NCBI GenBank assembly: GCA_035582835.1
Contig: JAYKAV010002408.1
Span: forward strand, 849,145 to 913,144
Reading direction: 5' to 3'
Source of the DNA: Phoebastria nigripes
Lineage: Eukaryota; Chordata; Aves; Procellariiformes; Diomedeidae
Length of the DNA stretch: 64,000 nt
Part shown: piece by piece, positions 24,859-37,300 of the stretch
Numbering within the stretch: position 1 is the stretch's first letter
Layout: each line of letters begins with the position of its first letter
Notes under the pieces: generated by a model
Databases searched by the model: none
What the model saw: only the letters and a program-made list of their open reading frames with translations
Told to the model about the DNA's origin: nothing
Translations under genes and position numbers: made by a program

Positions 24859-26180
24859 ACCACTAGACTTTTCCCTCTCATCTACTTTGAAATTGTGCTG
24901 CTGCTAGTTAACAATACTAGTCTCAATGAGTCAGAGAAAAGCAAGCCTGGGAAAACATCATTACTGTTGCCAATTTCCACTGAAGACTACAACTGCAATT
25001 ATGACTCTCCGGCCACGTTATTGTATCCAATATCTGTGACAGGTTTCTATGCCTCACTAATCCCTATAGCGCTTAACAATGAGCAAGGGAGGAGCAGAGG
25101 GACTGTAGCCCAGATGTGGAAGAACCAAAGACAATAAAGAGTCTCATACCTCATCCTTTTTTTCTGCTTACTCCACACTCCTCCTTTTGTCCAGCTTTCA
25201 TTCTGCAAGTGCCCCTTGTTACACAGTGTGTACCAGACAATGCTTATTTTAGTATCAGTAACTTAAGACAACAGTAATGTGCCCATCTCTTAGCTGAGTG
25301 ACTCATTTTCTATGAAGGAAAGATTTTTATATTGCAAAAGTAAAATTTCCCACTAAGTGTATACACCAATTCCAAATAGGTGTGTAAACACACCTGCACA
25401 TGCATACGAAAAACACACTCTCATAACTGGTGGCTCAATCTAGGCAGATATATTTTCTCAGCCCCCTTCTGCAGACATGAAGACTACTGAAGCAAGGAGA
25501 GGGAAAGGGACAAGCTAACACAAATAAATATTCAGGATCTGTCATCTAGCACCTTGAGAGCTTTCACATGCTTACACAAGCAATTCAAATGTGCGACAGT
25601 ATTGCAGATATGAGCCCTTCAACCTATAAAAATAAATCAAAAGACAGCAGATGAGTAGTTGACCTCAAATACTTCAAAAATCAATTAAAANAATCAAATT
25701 CATGATAAATGGTTTAAAAAACATAAAAAATGCCATTAGAAAGGGGACTGTGTGACCTCAAGACTTTGAAAGATACCTGTAATTCACTTTTGTCCAAAAG
25801 TCTCTCAAATTTTGTTTCTGCTTCTTTTTTTGTGAAAGTATGATGGGTCCTTGCCATTTTGTTTTACAACACTGCCATTAAAATTCATGAAAATGCAGAC
25901 AGCGTCTGCCAAATGTGACCCACATTTTTTCACAATCTCTTTAGTTCAATGTAATACAAAGTCAAAATCATACCATACATGATCCAGTTAATAGAGGTCC
26001 TGCATAACAAAGCTGACAACTTATTGGTAGATCACCAGTCCTGGGGTGCAAACACAATCCTCTATGAGTTTTCTGACTACAGAAAAAGAGCACTTGAGAA
26101 ATATCAAAGTATGCTTTAGTATTTACCCACTTATATACTTATTTTTGATCTGGAACAAGTGTTTACTGATTGCATATAGT

Positions 26181-26202
26181 TGTTTGTTGTTTGTTTGTTT
26201 GA

Positions 26203-26230
<28 letters not shown>
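26181..26230 (+). repeat. TTTG/TTTTG microsatellite
   Basis: Irregular TTG/TTTG units pass into five regular TTTTG units ending in a T run. This is a simple-sequence repeat likely to be length-polymorphic. Confidence 0.95.
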
Positions 26231-26234
<4 letters not shown>

Positions 26235-28624
26235 TGTAGTTCTTCTTCTTCCTCTTTCTCAACTTCAGTTAAATTTCATCACTTCAGGAAAATTGTCAGG
26301 TCATTCAAGTGGTGGAAGAACTATGCTGGATTCAAGATTCAGCTTTTCACTCAGGGAGCCTGTCGTCACTGATACAAGCCCAAAAAGATGAGGTGCTCGT
26401 ATAGGGTTGAAACAATCTAGGGAATCAGATCTAAACATAAGTATACAAAATAACTCATATTGGTTAAATCTGATTAAATAAAGATTTGACTTTGCTTACT
26501 TATCTATTTTGATAGGCAAGTAGAGACGCCCCAATAAAGAGAAACAAGGACAAGAGGATGGTTACCTAATGATTAAGAACATAGAATTAAATTGCTTGTC
26601 ATACACTGGAAAGAAAGTCAGCTTGTTTTTCACACAAAACTAAATTTTCTAAAATGAGAACTACACTTAATATTTTAATCCTTGTTAAAAACTTGACTTC
26701 TAGAACTGTTTGCATTAAATTCAGTCATAGTGCATCAAGGAGCTCTATAAAAAAAGATGCCTTGTTAAAATGGTAACCAAAAAGATTCTTCCCATCTTTA
26801 GCCTCGATCTGATTTGGTGGAGTACCTTAATACCCTCCCAAAAAATGGTACCTGGAAATTACTTTACCTTCAATCTAAAGTTAACGCTGAACTCCACAGA
26901 GGACAGGAAGTAATTCTTTCTTCTATCTATTTACTTAGCTTTTCAGCACAAATAAAAAGGAAAACAAAACTCAGTCTCAACTGGAGCATCTCCAAATACT
27001 ACATTGCTTAGTTCAGACGAGCAAATGTTTTGGTTTTATTATATTCTCTGACAGATCTTGAGTAGGCCAGAGCACTGTTCGACAAGTTAGTAGAACATAA
27101 AAGAGATCCAGAAACTTTTTAAAGTAGAGAAAATATTATCTCATCTTCACAATCAGGGCTTGTTTCCTTAGATTTCTAGAGGTTTCATGAAGAGGAATCT
27201 CTTGAGCCACATTCAGAGATATCTATGAGTTAGACAGCCATGTAGGTTCACATTTTCTCTTATTTCTAATAAATGATCACCTAGTTACCACATACTGATG
27301 CTTTATATTGTAGACAAGCGCTCTTCAATGAAAGATCTTAGTGTTTGTGAAAGTTGTTTCTTTTCACCTGGGCATATTGTAGTATCATCTTTCTCCTTCA
27401 GAGAACATGTATCCAGTAACATTAATCCATGATCCCAAAATAAATTTGAGTGTAAAAAACTGTCCTTACCTACAACCATTTTCTCTGTCAGTCCACAGAG
27501 CCAACCTGTGGCGAACTGTGATTAATTAGCACAAAAAGTGATAAACAATTGGCATTCAGAGTTCTGTATTCATGAAATTAGTTCCTGCAAAGTATAAATG
27601 GTCTACTTATCCTATTGCTTTTCTATCCTTGTAAGCCTGTCTAGAGATTTCTTAAACTATGTAAATGTCTCAGCTGTCGCCATGGGACTGTGGCGCCCAT
27701 CTTCACAGACATTAACTGACAGTCTCGTCTCCAGCACCATTAGCAAAACCTTATTGTTGTAGCTTTGTAGACCTCATCATTCAACCAAGGAAATTATAAG
27801 GAACAGATACATTTCATATTGATTTTGATGAGAATTGGGTCAGACCTTGATTGTCTGGTAGTTAAAGTCTCATTCTCATTACATACTTTGTACCAGGAGC
27901 TCAGTCAGTTTCCTTCCTTTATTGACTTACAGGGGCTGTTACAGGCTGTTTAAACATNAGTCAGCACAGATGTCATGATAAGGTACTTTTCTCAATGTAT
28001 CTTGGGTTTTTTGGCAGACATAAACCACCCTGATGTTTAATGTTCCATACCCTTTTTTTATTTTTAAGTTTAAAATCTTATGCTTCCTAGATAGTACATC
28101 ACAATTACGTTAGGGACTGATTCAAAGTCTGCCGTGGTTACTAAGATGCTTTTCATTCACTTCATTAGGGTCTGAAACAGGTTCATAATCTCTTTCAGGC
28201 TCTGTATCGTCTTCTTTTTTGTGACCTGGCTTTTGAGATCTTACTTATAGCAACTTTTAAGCATGAATATGAGGTAAATGCGTAAAAAAGTAGACNGCGA
28301 TGCACTGATACAAACTAGACATAAAATTATGTTTAAAGACATAATTGTCTGAATTATTCACCCCACTGAATGCTGGAAAAAAATACTGCAATCTACATCT
28401 ATTTGGAAATACATTAATCTTTTTTTTTGTTTTTGAAAGCGTAGTAGATCTTGTCTATAATTTTTTTTTTTTGAAAAGGGCCTTAATCAGTTAAAAAGTC
28501 TGAATAGAATAATTATCAGAGTGGAAAGTGTGTTTAATCACTTTTTGAAGAGTGAAGTGGTCTTGATGGATTTGCTTTAATTAAGCTTTCCAGATGACTC
28601 AGACAATATAAATATTTTTTGAAA

Positions 28625-28656
28625 CTTTCCTCTATTATGTTCTGCAGCAGGTAAGT
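28625..28656 (+). other. Candidate recursive splice site (acceptor fused to donor)
   Basis: A pyrimidine-rich stretch (CTTTCCTCTATTATGTTCTG) leads to CAGCAG, followed immediately by GTAAGT (28651-28656). The acceptor AG at 28649-28650 and the donor GT at 28651 are adjacent, which is the signature of recursive splice sites used inside very long vertebrate introns. The site would act on the plus strand. I found no clear downstream donor for a recursive exon within about 120 bases. Chance occurrence of an AG-GTRAGT word is not rare in 64 kb, but the preceding tract makes this one stand out. Confidence 0.35.
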
Positions 28657-31600
28657 TTGGTCAGGAAATATTTCCAGAGCTTGAATTAAGAGGGCAATAT
28701 ATCAGTCTATACATCACAGAAGGGAAAGACTTATTACACAGGGAAACAGATTTGTGCAGCCAGCTTATTATCTATTTATATTAGATTATATTCCCATCTC
28801 CACCAAGATGAGCTAACCTCAAGGATCCTTCTTATTAATAAAAAATCACAAAGATAATGAGAAATGTCATTTTGATGACATAACCTGGAAGAAAAGAAAA
28901 AGAAAAAAAAAATCCAAATATAGTTCTGAAGGTGGAAGAGGCAGCCTAAAAATCACTAGCTCATTACAAAAACAAATTTCAAAATCATTTTGTATTTTTT
29001 TGAACAATGTTTATTTTTATCAGTGAAAATGAGTATGGGCATCATTTTGCCAGCATCCAACCTATTTGGCCTGGTGAAATTTGATGACAGGAGGTGTACG
29101 AATACTGTTATGTGAATATTTTGTACCAGCTGTCTACTCAATAAGTGGCCAGCACAAAATTTTACACTCAGATTTGTCATTTGCTGTGAAAGATCTGTGA
29201 CTACAGCCAAAGTTCTTTCCCTGATTCTTTATCCTTTGATTTAATGTGAAGTATTTTATTTTTAGGCTGTGACACTGATATTATACTCCACTGACTGGAT
29301 AGGGGTTAAAGTGTATACCTATGATTGAGTTTTTGGAAAAAAAGGAACACACAACACTCAGGTGCATTCAGTAGGTACTAAAACTGAGCATTAAATGATA
29401 AATGCGTATATTTGAATAGAACCTGTTCACAATAAAGAACCACAACATCAACCTCTTTATTTAGATGAAAAATATTTTAATGATAAAATGTAACACATTC
29501 AAGGTATATATCTCAAGTATTTTTTAAGACAACTTAAAAAATCAGTACAGTGTGTACCATCATGGGACTAGTAATTATGTGGAAATGAGTTAACAAAAAA
29601 CAACTTTAAAGGAAATCTTAGATGGTAATATAGAAGAAGGAATAATTTCTAGCAAATTATTTATTAGATAATTCAATCTCCTTTTTTGCTTGTATAATTT
29701 GTGAGCAGACCATAGTTTTCCCTAATGAATTGTTTATTCAAATGTATTCAACAATTGTCTTCCTAAAAATTTTGCTTTATAGATTGTACATCTTCCAGAT
29801 GCACCCGTTGATTGTGATTGACCCAATAAGTCAAAGTAAATTGCTTCTTTTCCCTGACTGAATGTCCCCATAAGACATTTTCTCTGAGAGTAAAATTCTG
29901 GGAAAATCTTCGCATAAATATAAGCTCTTATAGTTGCATTTAAATGAATATCACTGGATGGTTTATGTATACATTGAGCATCTGGCCTTTGACTTTCAAA
30001 GGCACATGTATGCTTTTGGAAACTTTGCTTGCTGATATGTTCCTGGAAATTAAACACAAAAATAAATCTAAACATGATAAAATTACTGCAATATAATATT
30101 TGAGAGTTTTTTTCTCAGTCTCTTAATGAGTATTGAAGAATGTTCTCTCTTTTTCAAGACCATCTTTAAAATTTTATCTTGAATATCAATAGAAAGAAAA
30201 TAATGGCAGGGACTCATCACATTTAGTGTGTGACTTCCTTTTTATTAATGACACTGGAATAGCAAAAACACTGGGAAAAGAGAATGAAGGAAGGATCACA
30301 CCTATGTGCCTTTGATCCAGCCACCACAGATAATCTGTAGCTTGATAAACAATTCAGTTCTTATTATATTTTTCTGCATTACTCCACAGAGAAAAATGTT
30401 TTAAAGACAGTTAAAATGAACATATGGTTGTTCATGAAGAAGTATTATTGTTTTCTTGAAAAAGTTGTCTCAGAGGCTTATCAGTCAATCAACAGAAAAC
30501 ACATATAAAATGGATTAGCAGCCCTTACAATCAAAGGTATCTATTATCATGCAGATAAATGGACTAGAAATACCCATTTTATTAGATTCTTCTCATGTAC
30601 TACTGAATTTACAGTAACTCACTGCTATTAGTTTTGATAGAAGCTGTGTCCTGATTTATTTAACTTGTTAGAGACTGCCATTTGATGTGCAATTTATATC
30701 TGCTAAACATGCCTTAAAAGCACAGACCCATGTCCTGGAGTATGTGTAGAGCAACCATTTTCTACAGCTGAAAAGAGCTGTAAGGGACAGATGAAGAAAT
30801 TACAAGTAAACATTACGAATTTAGCCTTTAATAACTTTTCTCCTTTATACATTTTCTTTTTTTTTATCAGGATCAATACAGTTATATAAAAATATGGAAA
30901 ACCATGCAGAATGACATTCATCTCAAACACAATTTTCCCCCCAATGTTTTAAGGTAGCGCTCAGTTGTTTTTCATCAAATTTGAAGGTATATCTTCAACC
31001 TACTTCATTTTCTGTATTATTTTCACTAGAAAAAACATTCAATATTACTTTTCCTCAAGCAATTACTATAAAAGAACTGCACTTTTCATTATGAAGAATC
31101 TACTGTCCATCCACCCCTGTGGTCCCTGTTGGTCAGTTTTTCTACCTAGTTATACACTTTGTTATAAATGATGCATATGACAGACATCTAATAGAACTAA
31201 ACTCACAGCATACATAAGTTTTTAACCAATATCTAACTGATACAAAAGAAGACTCTCTCACTATTTTCATATAGGTATACAAGCTATATGAAGTGATCTT
31301 CTAATGTCAAAGGGATTTTTACTACTCTCTAGGGAAAGGGAGTGAAGAAGCACAGAATTTCATCCATGAATTTGTGCCTTCCAAGACTAAGAGCAAGAAA
31401 GCCTAAGTGCCTTTATACATTTACCCTTTAGTTCCCTAAAACAATATTGCATTTGTCTGAGGTAATGATTTTTGATCTCAACATTTTCTAAGAGAAAAAA
31501 TTATATCTACTGGTGATTTTGGTATTTGCACCTTTCATTCTTTCAGTACATTTCTTTTTTTTCTCCAGAATTCATAAGCATACTTTATCTGTTACTTCTT

Positions 31601-33110
31601 TGCTTTGTGGCTTTTTAAATGCTCAGAATTATTTTCCAGATTTATACATGAAATTCTGCATTCATTGAACCCAATGACAAAAACTTCATGTTTTCTTTAA
31701 GTCCTAACTTTAAAGCATTTTGGGAAATGAACCAGAAAATGTTTGCCATTTGTCGTTGAAGGTTTGATATTAATCTACTTGAACACACTGCTGAGGAGAT
31801 AGAACACAGAGATATTCCACAGAGATACCTCCACACCTGCATCTTACAGTATTTGTTCAGAGGAATGATTTATTCAATTAATTGCACTATAAAGACAATT
31901 AGGTAAAATAGTTCAAAGAAACATCCCCCTGCCCCATTTACAACTTTCTGTTCTTGGAATAAATATAGCTTTTACAGAATAACAAGTGGATGGATCACTT
32001 TCAGAGAATTGTACAGATCAGTTTGGAAAGCATACAAAATTGCCCCAGTGAGATATATGTCTCTATTACCTTATGCACCTTATTACCTTATTTCTGATTC
32101 CTTTGGTTTGAGCCATCTCACTTTTGTCACCTTGATGCCACTCAGTAACTTCCATTTTTTCTTATCAGCAATAATCTTCCCAAAATACTAACAAGTACAA
32201 GATCCTTACAAACAACGTTTGTCATGTCAGTCAGAGAGACTAGTGAGTACTGAACATTTAAATTCCTTTGATAAATTTGTAAATCCTACTACCCAGGGTT
32301 CGTCCAAGCCTTTCTTTTTATTATCACTATTTTACCCTATTAAAACAGAAATAGAAATATCTTAAAAAACAAGAGCCCAAATTGTCCACTAGCATACATC
32401 AGAATAAATCCAGTGCTAAAACCTTTCTGTACAGCTGAGATGTACAGATGTCCTCTTACTTTTTGTACCATGAACTTGCCACATGGATGAGCAGTTCTTT
32501 AAACTACTCTCATGCAAGATTTGCATAATCGTTTCTGAAAGAATTGTAAATTGTTGGTATAAAAATGATTCTATTTGTTAAATTCAAACACAAACTGCCT
32601 TTTTTTATTTTGGTTTGGTCTTACACATGTATTTAGATAAAATTTTGTTGTTCACTTTTTAACATTCAAACAGTGATTTGTCATTTAAAAACTTATACTA
32701 CTAATTCATAAATTCAGTGAAAGCCCCTTAAGATCTGCATTGTTTAGTCATTCTATGAATAGTACAGTAATAAACTTATTGATTTAAGTTTAGCACTTAG
32801 CTAAAAGGCTTGTTATAGTGCTGACAATATTTCAAGAGGTCAATAACATAAGGAAACACAGGGTAGGTCAGTCAATAACTTTAACAATGTCAATTTGTTT
32901 GCATGCCAAACCTCTACATCAATCAAATATGTATGCAAAGAGCTCTACTTAATCTGGATTGAGAAGAGAAGATACTTAAGGGTATAATGGAAATTGAAGC
33001 TCTTCTTTACTTCTCTGCATAAAGTGCATCACCATCAGCATAAAAAATACAGTTAATGCTCATTGGGTAACAATTAACTGTTTAATCAATGACAATAATA
33101 TTAAATTTCT
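28657..33110. other. Non-coding DNA with unrecognised open frames
   Basis: The AT-rich sequence carries two minus-strand frames preceded by acceptor-like tracts (29734-30042 and 31642-31826), discussed in the findings. Neither is a recognised protein. Nothing else structured is seen. Confidence 0.6.
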
Positions 33111-33117
33111 TTTAAGA

Positions 33118-33235
33118 TTTATAGTCCTGATTCAGCCAAGTACCTAATTTCTTGCCTAACTTCAAGTAAAAGCATAGCCTGGTTAAAGATAATGGAGCAA
33201 GCTATGTAGCTGTTACAAAAGATGAATGCTTAAGA
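33118..33235. repeat. Decayed ancient amniote palindromic repeat
   Basis: 'agtcctgattcagccaagta' followed by 'tgcctaacttcaagtaaaagca' and later 'gaatgcttaagaaactca' follows the order of a palindromic repeat common in bird and turtle DNA. Its usual form has 'cctgattcagcaaagcactt', 'atgcttaactttaagca' and the mirror image. Name and class (probably a non-autonomous DNA transposon) are not certain. Confidence 0.45.
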
Positions 33236-33436
33236 AACTCACTGAAATGTACTTCATATCATGGAAGAATATGCATTCTTTCCTTTTGATTGTGTATCTT
33301 GTCAATAAGGGAACTTTGGAAGTCAATGTGGATGAACATTTAACCACTACCTAAACATAGACCTCAGTCCTCCATTCATGATGTCAAACCTGCATCTTTG
33401 GAAACCCAGCAGAGAAGATCTTTGAAACAAGCATTT

Positions 33437-33454
33437 GGGTGGGGGTGGGCAGGG
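33437..33454 (+). other. Potential G-quadruplex motif
   Basis: GGGTGGGGGTGGGCAGGG has four G-runs of at least three separated by one- or two-base loops, the canonical intramolecular quadruplex pattern. It lies in otherwise AT-rich DNA and is followed by a purine-rich segment with a 'ggaagataaa' repeat (33470-33492). Confidence 0.7.
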
Positions 33455-34062
33455 AAGGTGAAAGAGAGGAAGATAAAGGAAGATAAAGGAAGAATACATG
33501 TTTATACTCTTTATTCTATTGTTTGAAGGTAGCCTGACTAGCTTTTGAGTTTAGTATCTCTTTCACTCACATCTGTGAAGTGCAGTTCCCTATGTTTCTA
33601 GTAACAAACAAACCAATTGCATAAATCTGGAGTGGCTACATACTTCAGACCTCACAGACAACTATTAACTAGTTCTTGTCGTTAGATGGACTTCATGATA
33701 CTTTGCTTTGCATATACACTGAAGCAACTACAGGATCAGAATGAAAAAAAACTGAGCAAGAAGATCTGTTGAGCTACAGTTTAATCCAGGATTTCAGTGC
33801 CCAGGAGGTGGGGAAACTAGCTCAAATATTTTTTTTGCATGAGTCACCTGAATCTCTAATGTATATGTGCTCACCAACAAACTACAGAGTATTTTGAAGA
33901 TGGGGAATAGGCTTTCTAATTCCGCCTTGTTTAAATTTTCAGTATGCATATATAATTAAATATTTATTGGATCGGAAATAGATTGATGTAATGAGAATTA
34001 CTCTTTCCTTGTAATGGAAGGAGAGACCTGAGTTACAGTTCCTTTTCCAATGAATGCTTATG

Positions 34063-34092
34063 GATTTCATATTAAAGAATTTCATATTAAGG
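34063..34092 (+). repeat. Short near-tandem duplication
   Basis: 'atttcatattaaag' is followed directly by 'aatttcatattaagg'. This is a two-copy unit of about 15 bases. Confidence 0.85.
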
Positions 34093-34363
34093 TATTATTG
34101 AAGCAAAGGACTAGAGTGCAATTCTTATTATTCCTCCCTAACCAGTAGGCAATAAAGTCATTCTTATTCTCTTTCTGATTCAATGAATATTTAATTATTT
34201 CATACAAAGCTGAAAATTTCAATGAGAATATGCCCACCCTTATTGTATTCCATAACTGTAAGTATTCAACTATTCAACTCAACCATTACACAGGAGGAAA
34301 AGACGTCCATAGAGATGTCCGTAGAAGACGTGACTTGTGCTTCAGTCTTTCACGTTTGGAAAA

Positions 34364-34382
34364 GTGCTCTACCAACTGAGCT
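34364..34382 (-). other. tRNA A-box-like word (tRNA or SINE fragment)
   Basis: The minus strand reads AGCTCAGTTGGTAGAGCAC, an exact match to the D-arm and A-box of many tRNAs. The bases that follow (TTTTC, seven bases, GAAAG) can pair as an anticodon-like stem. No B-box (GGTTCGANTCC) or acceptor stem is visible, so this is not a functional tRNA gene. It may be a tRNA-derived SINE head or a chance match. Confidence 0.35.
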
Positions 34383-37300
34383 TCAGCATAAAAGCATGTG
34401 ATATCACACAATCTTGTCTCACATTTTCATAAGACAAATACTAAAATGCAGCAGATTTTAATCGATAGAGCCCCCATGGAGAAAAGTACTTCATGCCAGA
34501 AGGGTGTGCTATTTTGTGGGAGATATGTAAATCCAACAGATAGGTAAAACTTAAAATATGCTCTTGTCTTCAGTAATTTCCCTTAGTGGCTTCTTGCCAA
34601 CCAAACATTTTGGGATTCCATTCAAGCTCTTTCTTTGCCTTTTTAATAATTTCCCTGGACAAGGTGGAAGGGATGCTGTTTCCTACAGGCACCATGAGAT
34701 CCAAACTTTGCAGAAAAATGCTGTGTAACCTGACTTTAACCATCCTGTTCTCTTCCTTATACCACATGAGACATTTCTTTCAATAACACTAATACTGAAC
34801 ATTTACTGTCCTCATAAGCTCCAGATTTGACTTCTCAGTAGCTGACCTTACGCTGCAGGGGTGCGCTCTGTAATGTACTTTAAGACCCTGCATCCCAAGT
34901 GCACACTCAGAGCTTACCTTACCTGCCTGTGCCCCTGTGTGTACTGGTTCCTGTGGAGGGATGTCTAAATTCAGAGAAGGGGAGAGAGCTGATATGTAGT
35001 TCTGACCTGCATCTGTAATAACCCTCAGTGACTACTAATGAAGTTACTTAAGTAAAAAGGGACCTAGAAATGGAAAGAAAGAAGAAAAAGGGGCAAGTTG
35101 AAGAAGTGCAGATGCTAAGAATTATGGAACAGGTTAAATTCTTCAGAAGTGTAGCAGATGACTGGAAAAGATTCACAACAGAAATTACATCTATTCGTGA
35201 GGATGAGTAGCACTACTCAGAAAGGCAATGAACAGAAGGGATCTCTTTCATCTGCATATTGTTGGGCAGAAGCATTGGATTTACCATTATACTACTGAGA
35301 AAAAAATGCAAGGTAGTTACGAGACTGCAGTATATGAAAAATGTGCTATATGGAGTTACACTAAAAGTGCTTAAAGATAATCATGCTCATGTTAGTGTTT
35401 CTATGACCTAAAATGGAGGGAAGCCAGTACACTACACAGTCTCAATGAAAAGAGCAAAGCATAAAAAAACATGTGATGCTTCAGAAACTATAAGGCAATG
35501 GAGATCAGCAAGAAGGTGACTCATAACAATTGATATAATGGGTTGGAGTGTCAGCACAGTGCATGTCATCCTAGGAATGGAGAGACATATGGTTAACTGG
35601 CCTTTAAGACACTTATGCTGAACCATAATAATCCCTATTGAACACCATGAAGCATTCTAACTCTTCTCAGTGTTAACAGTGTGATGGATTATTAAAACAG
35701 AAATTTCATTGTGTGAAGATCACTATTTCATGAGGATAAAAACTATGCTCTTTTCACTGTTCTCATAAAAACTGTGCCTACATTTATAATACCACAATTG
35801 TTCCTTCTCCATATGAAAATATGGAGAAATATTGTCCAGGATCAACTCCTAAGTGACTTGTCAACAAAAAAAGGTGGAACACCTCATTTTGTATGTTTGA
35901 TCAAGTTTTATTTGATTATTTTTTGATTCTGGATAAATACCAATGTTCTATAGTTATAATAAACAGCACTACTTCACTTAAAAAGAAAAGTGAAAGGAAT
36001 GTAAACCTTTGAATTAGACCTCAGCAAACATTAAATGGCTTGTAAGTCAGAGAGATAATTGCATTTATTACAACTTCATCACATTTTTTATTCATACAAA
36101 GTGGAAAATTATTATCATTTGGGAGATGTTAGGTTAGCTGTACTCAGTTCACTTGCTGCTCAAAGGATATAGTGTGAAATGGAATGTCTCCTAAAGATTT
36201 TTCAGTACACAGACTAAATGAAGTGTAATTTTCTGATAATTACCTTTAGCAATACAAGCTACGTAGATTTTCAGTATCAGTACACTGTACTTTAGTATCT
36301 GAGCCTTTGATGACAAATTACATTTACTTTTAATATGTTTTATTCTGTCAGATCATAAGAGGACTATCATCTGGTATATCTGAAAGTTCAGGCTTCTATG
36401 CTTACTTATGTATGAACATCTTCAACACTGATTGCAGCAGTGGAAAAAAATCATACATAATGACAGTATATCTGGTGACCTAAATTTTACCATTGCATCA
36501 AGATATACCCTAACTGATTATTCCTAAACTACATCTAATAGCTAATATCTGTCTGTCTTCCCACAATATTGCCAACATTTACCATTGCCTAGATGTTCTT
36601 ACATGAGTAATATTTCACCAAACAGTTACTTGAGTTGTTTTCCTCTGCATTTTAAATTTTTGCTGATGTTACATTTCTTGGCCCAGAATCTGTCTTCTAA
36701 TGAAAACAAAAGGTCTTCAAACTCATCTGTCTACACAGTTTAGGAATTATCACCATAGAACAGCTCCTGCTTACAAGAGGAGTATTTTTAATGACATGTT
36801 GGTAAAAACTTGCAGATGTTAAGGGACTGAAAATCTAGGAGACTTAGCAAATGCCATTACCATAAGAGAACTAACTGGTGGCTCAGATGAAAGAAATGTG
36901 ATGCATTTGTTCACTGCTCAACAGTTTACCCTCCACAGGTATAGGGGCTACAGACTGGGTTTTTTCTCCTCTCTTGTTTACATCAGAAGCTAGTCCCTAT
37001 TCACCTTCAGAGAAGTAACATTAAGCATGTGTCAGCCCTAGGAGCCTTTTCAGAATACAGACCATGATCTCACGGCTAGCTGATAACAAAATATATTAAA
37101 AAATTCTCTACTGTAAGGAGATTGGGCAGTGCCATTAGCGAAAACCTAAGGACTGGTACTTTCTTTTACATTTACTCACTTATTAGAATATCTGATTTTT
37201 CAACGTGATCATCTTTCTGGGGANATTTCAACATTTAATATTTAAAAATCAATTTAATTTTAAACCTNTCACCTCTATTAAATTCAAACCAAGATATGAA

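Larger units (their letters stand above)
21288..28624. other. Non-coding DNA, no supported gene
   Basis: This stretch holds an AT/TA-rich simple segment around 21764-21865, a TTTGT-type microsatellite at 26181-26230 and one old SINE at 24770-24858. Frames in 22110-22775 overlap on both strands in a locally GC-richer patch and are not recognisable. Frames at 23779-24300 and 26046-26391 likewise lack domains or splice context. Confidence 0.65.

Noticed and set aside
34923..34950. Possible 28-nt minus-strand microexon (acceptor CCCTCCACAG, donor GTAAGG)
   Set aside because: Both signals are fair, but the segment is short, not a multiple of three, and lies among many similar chance signals.
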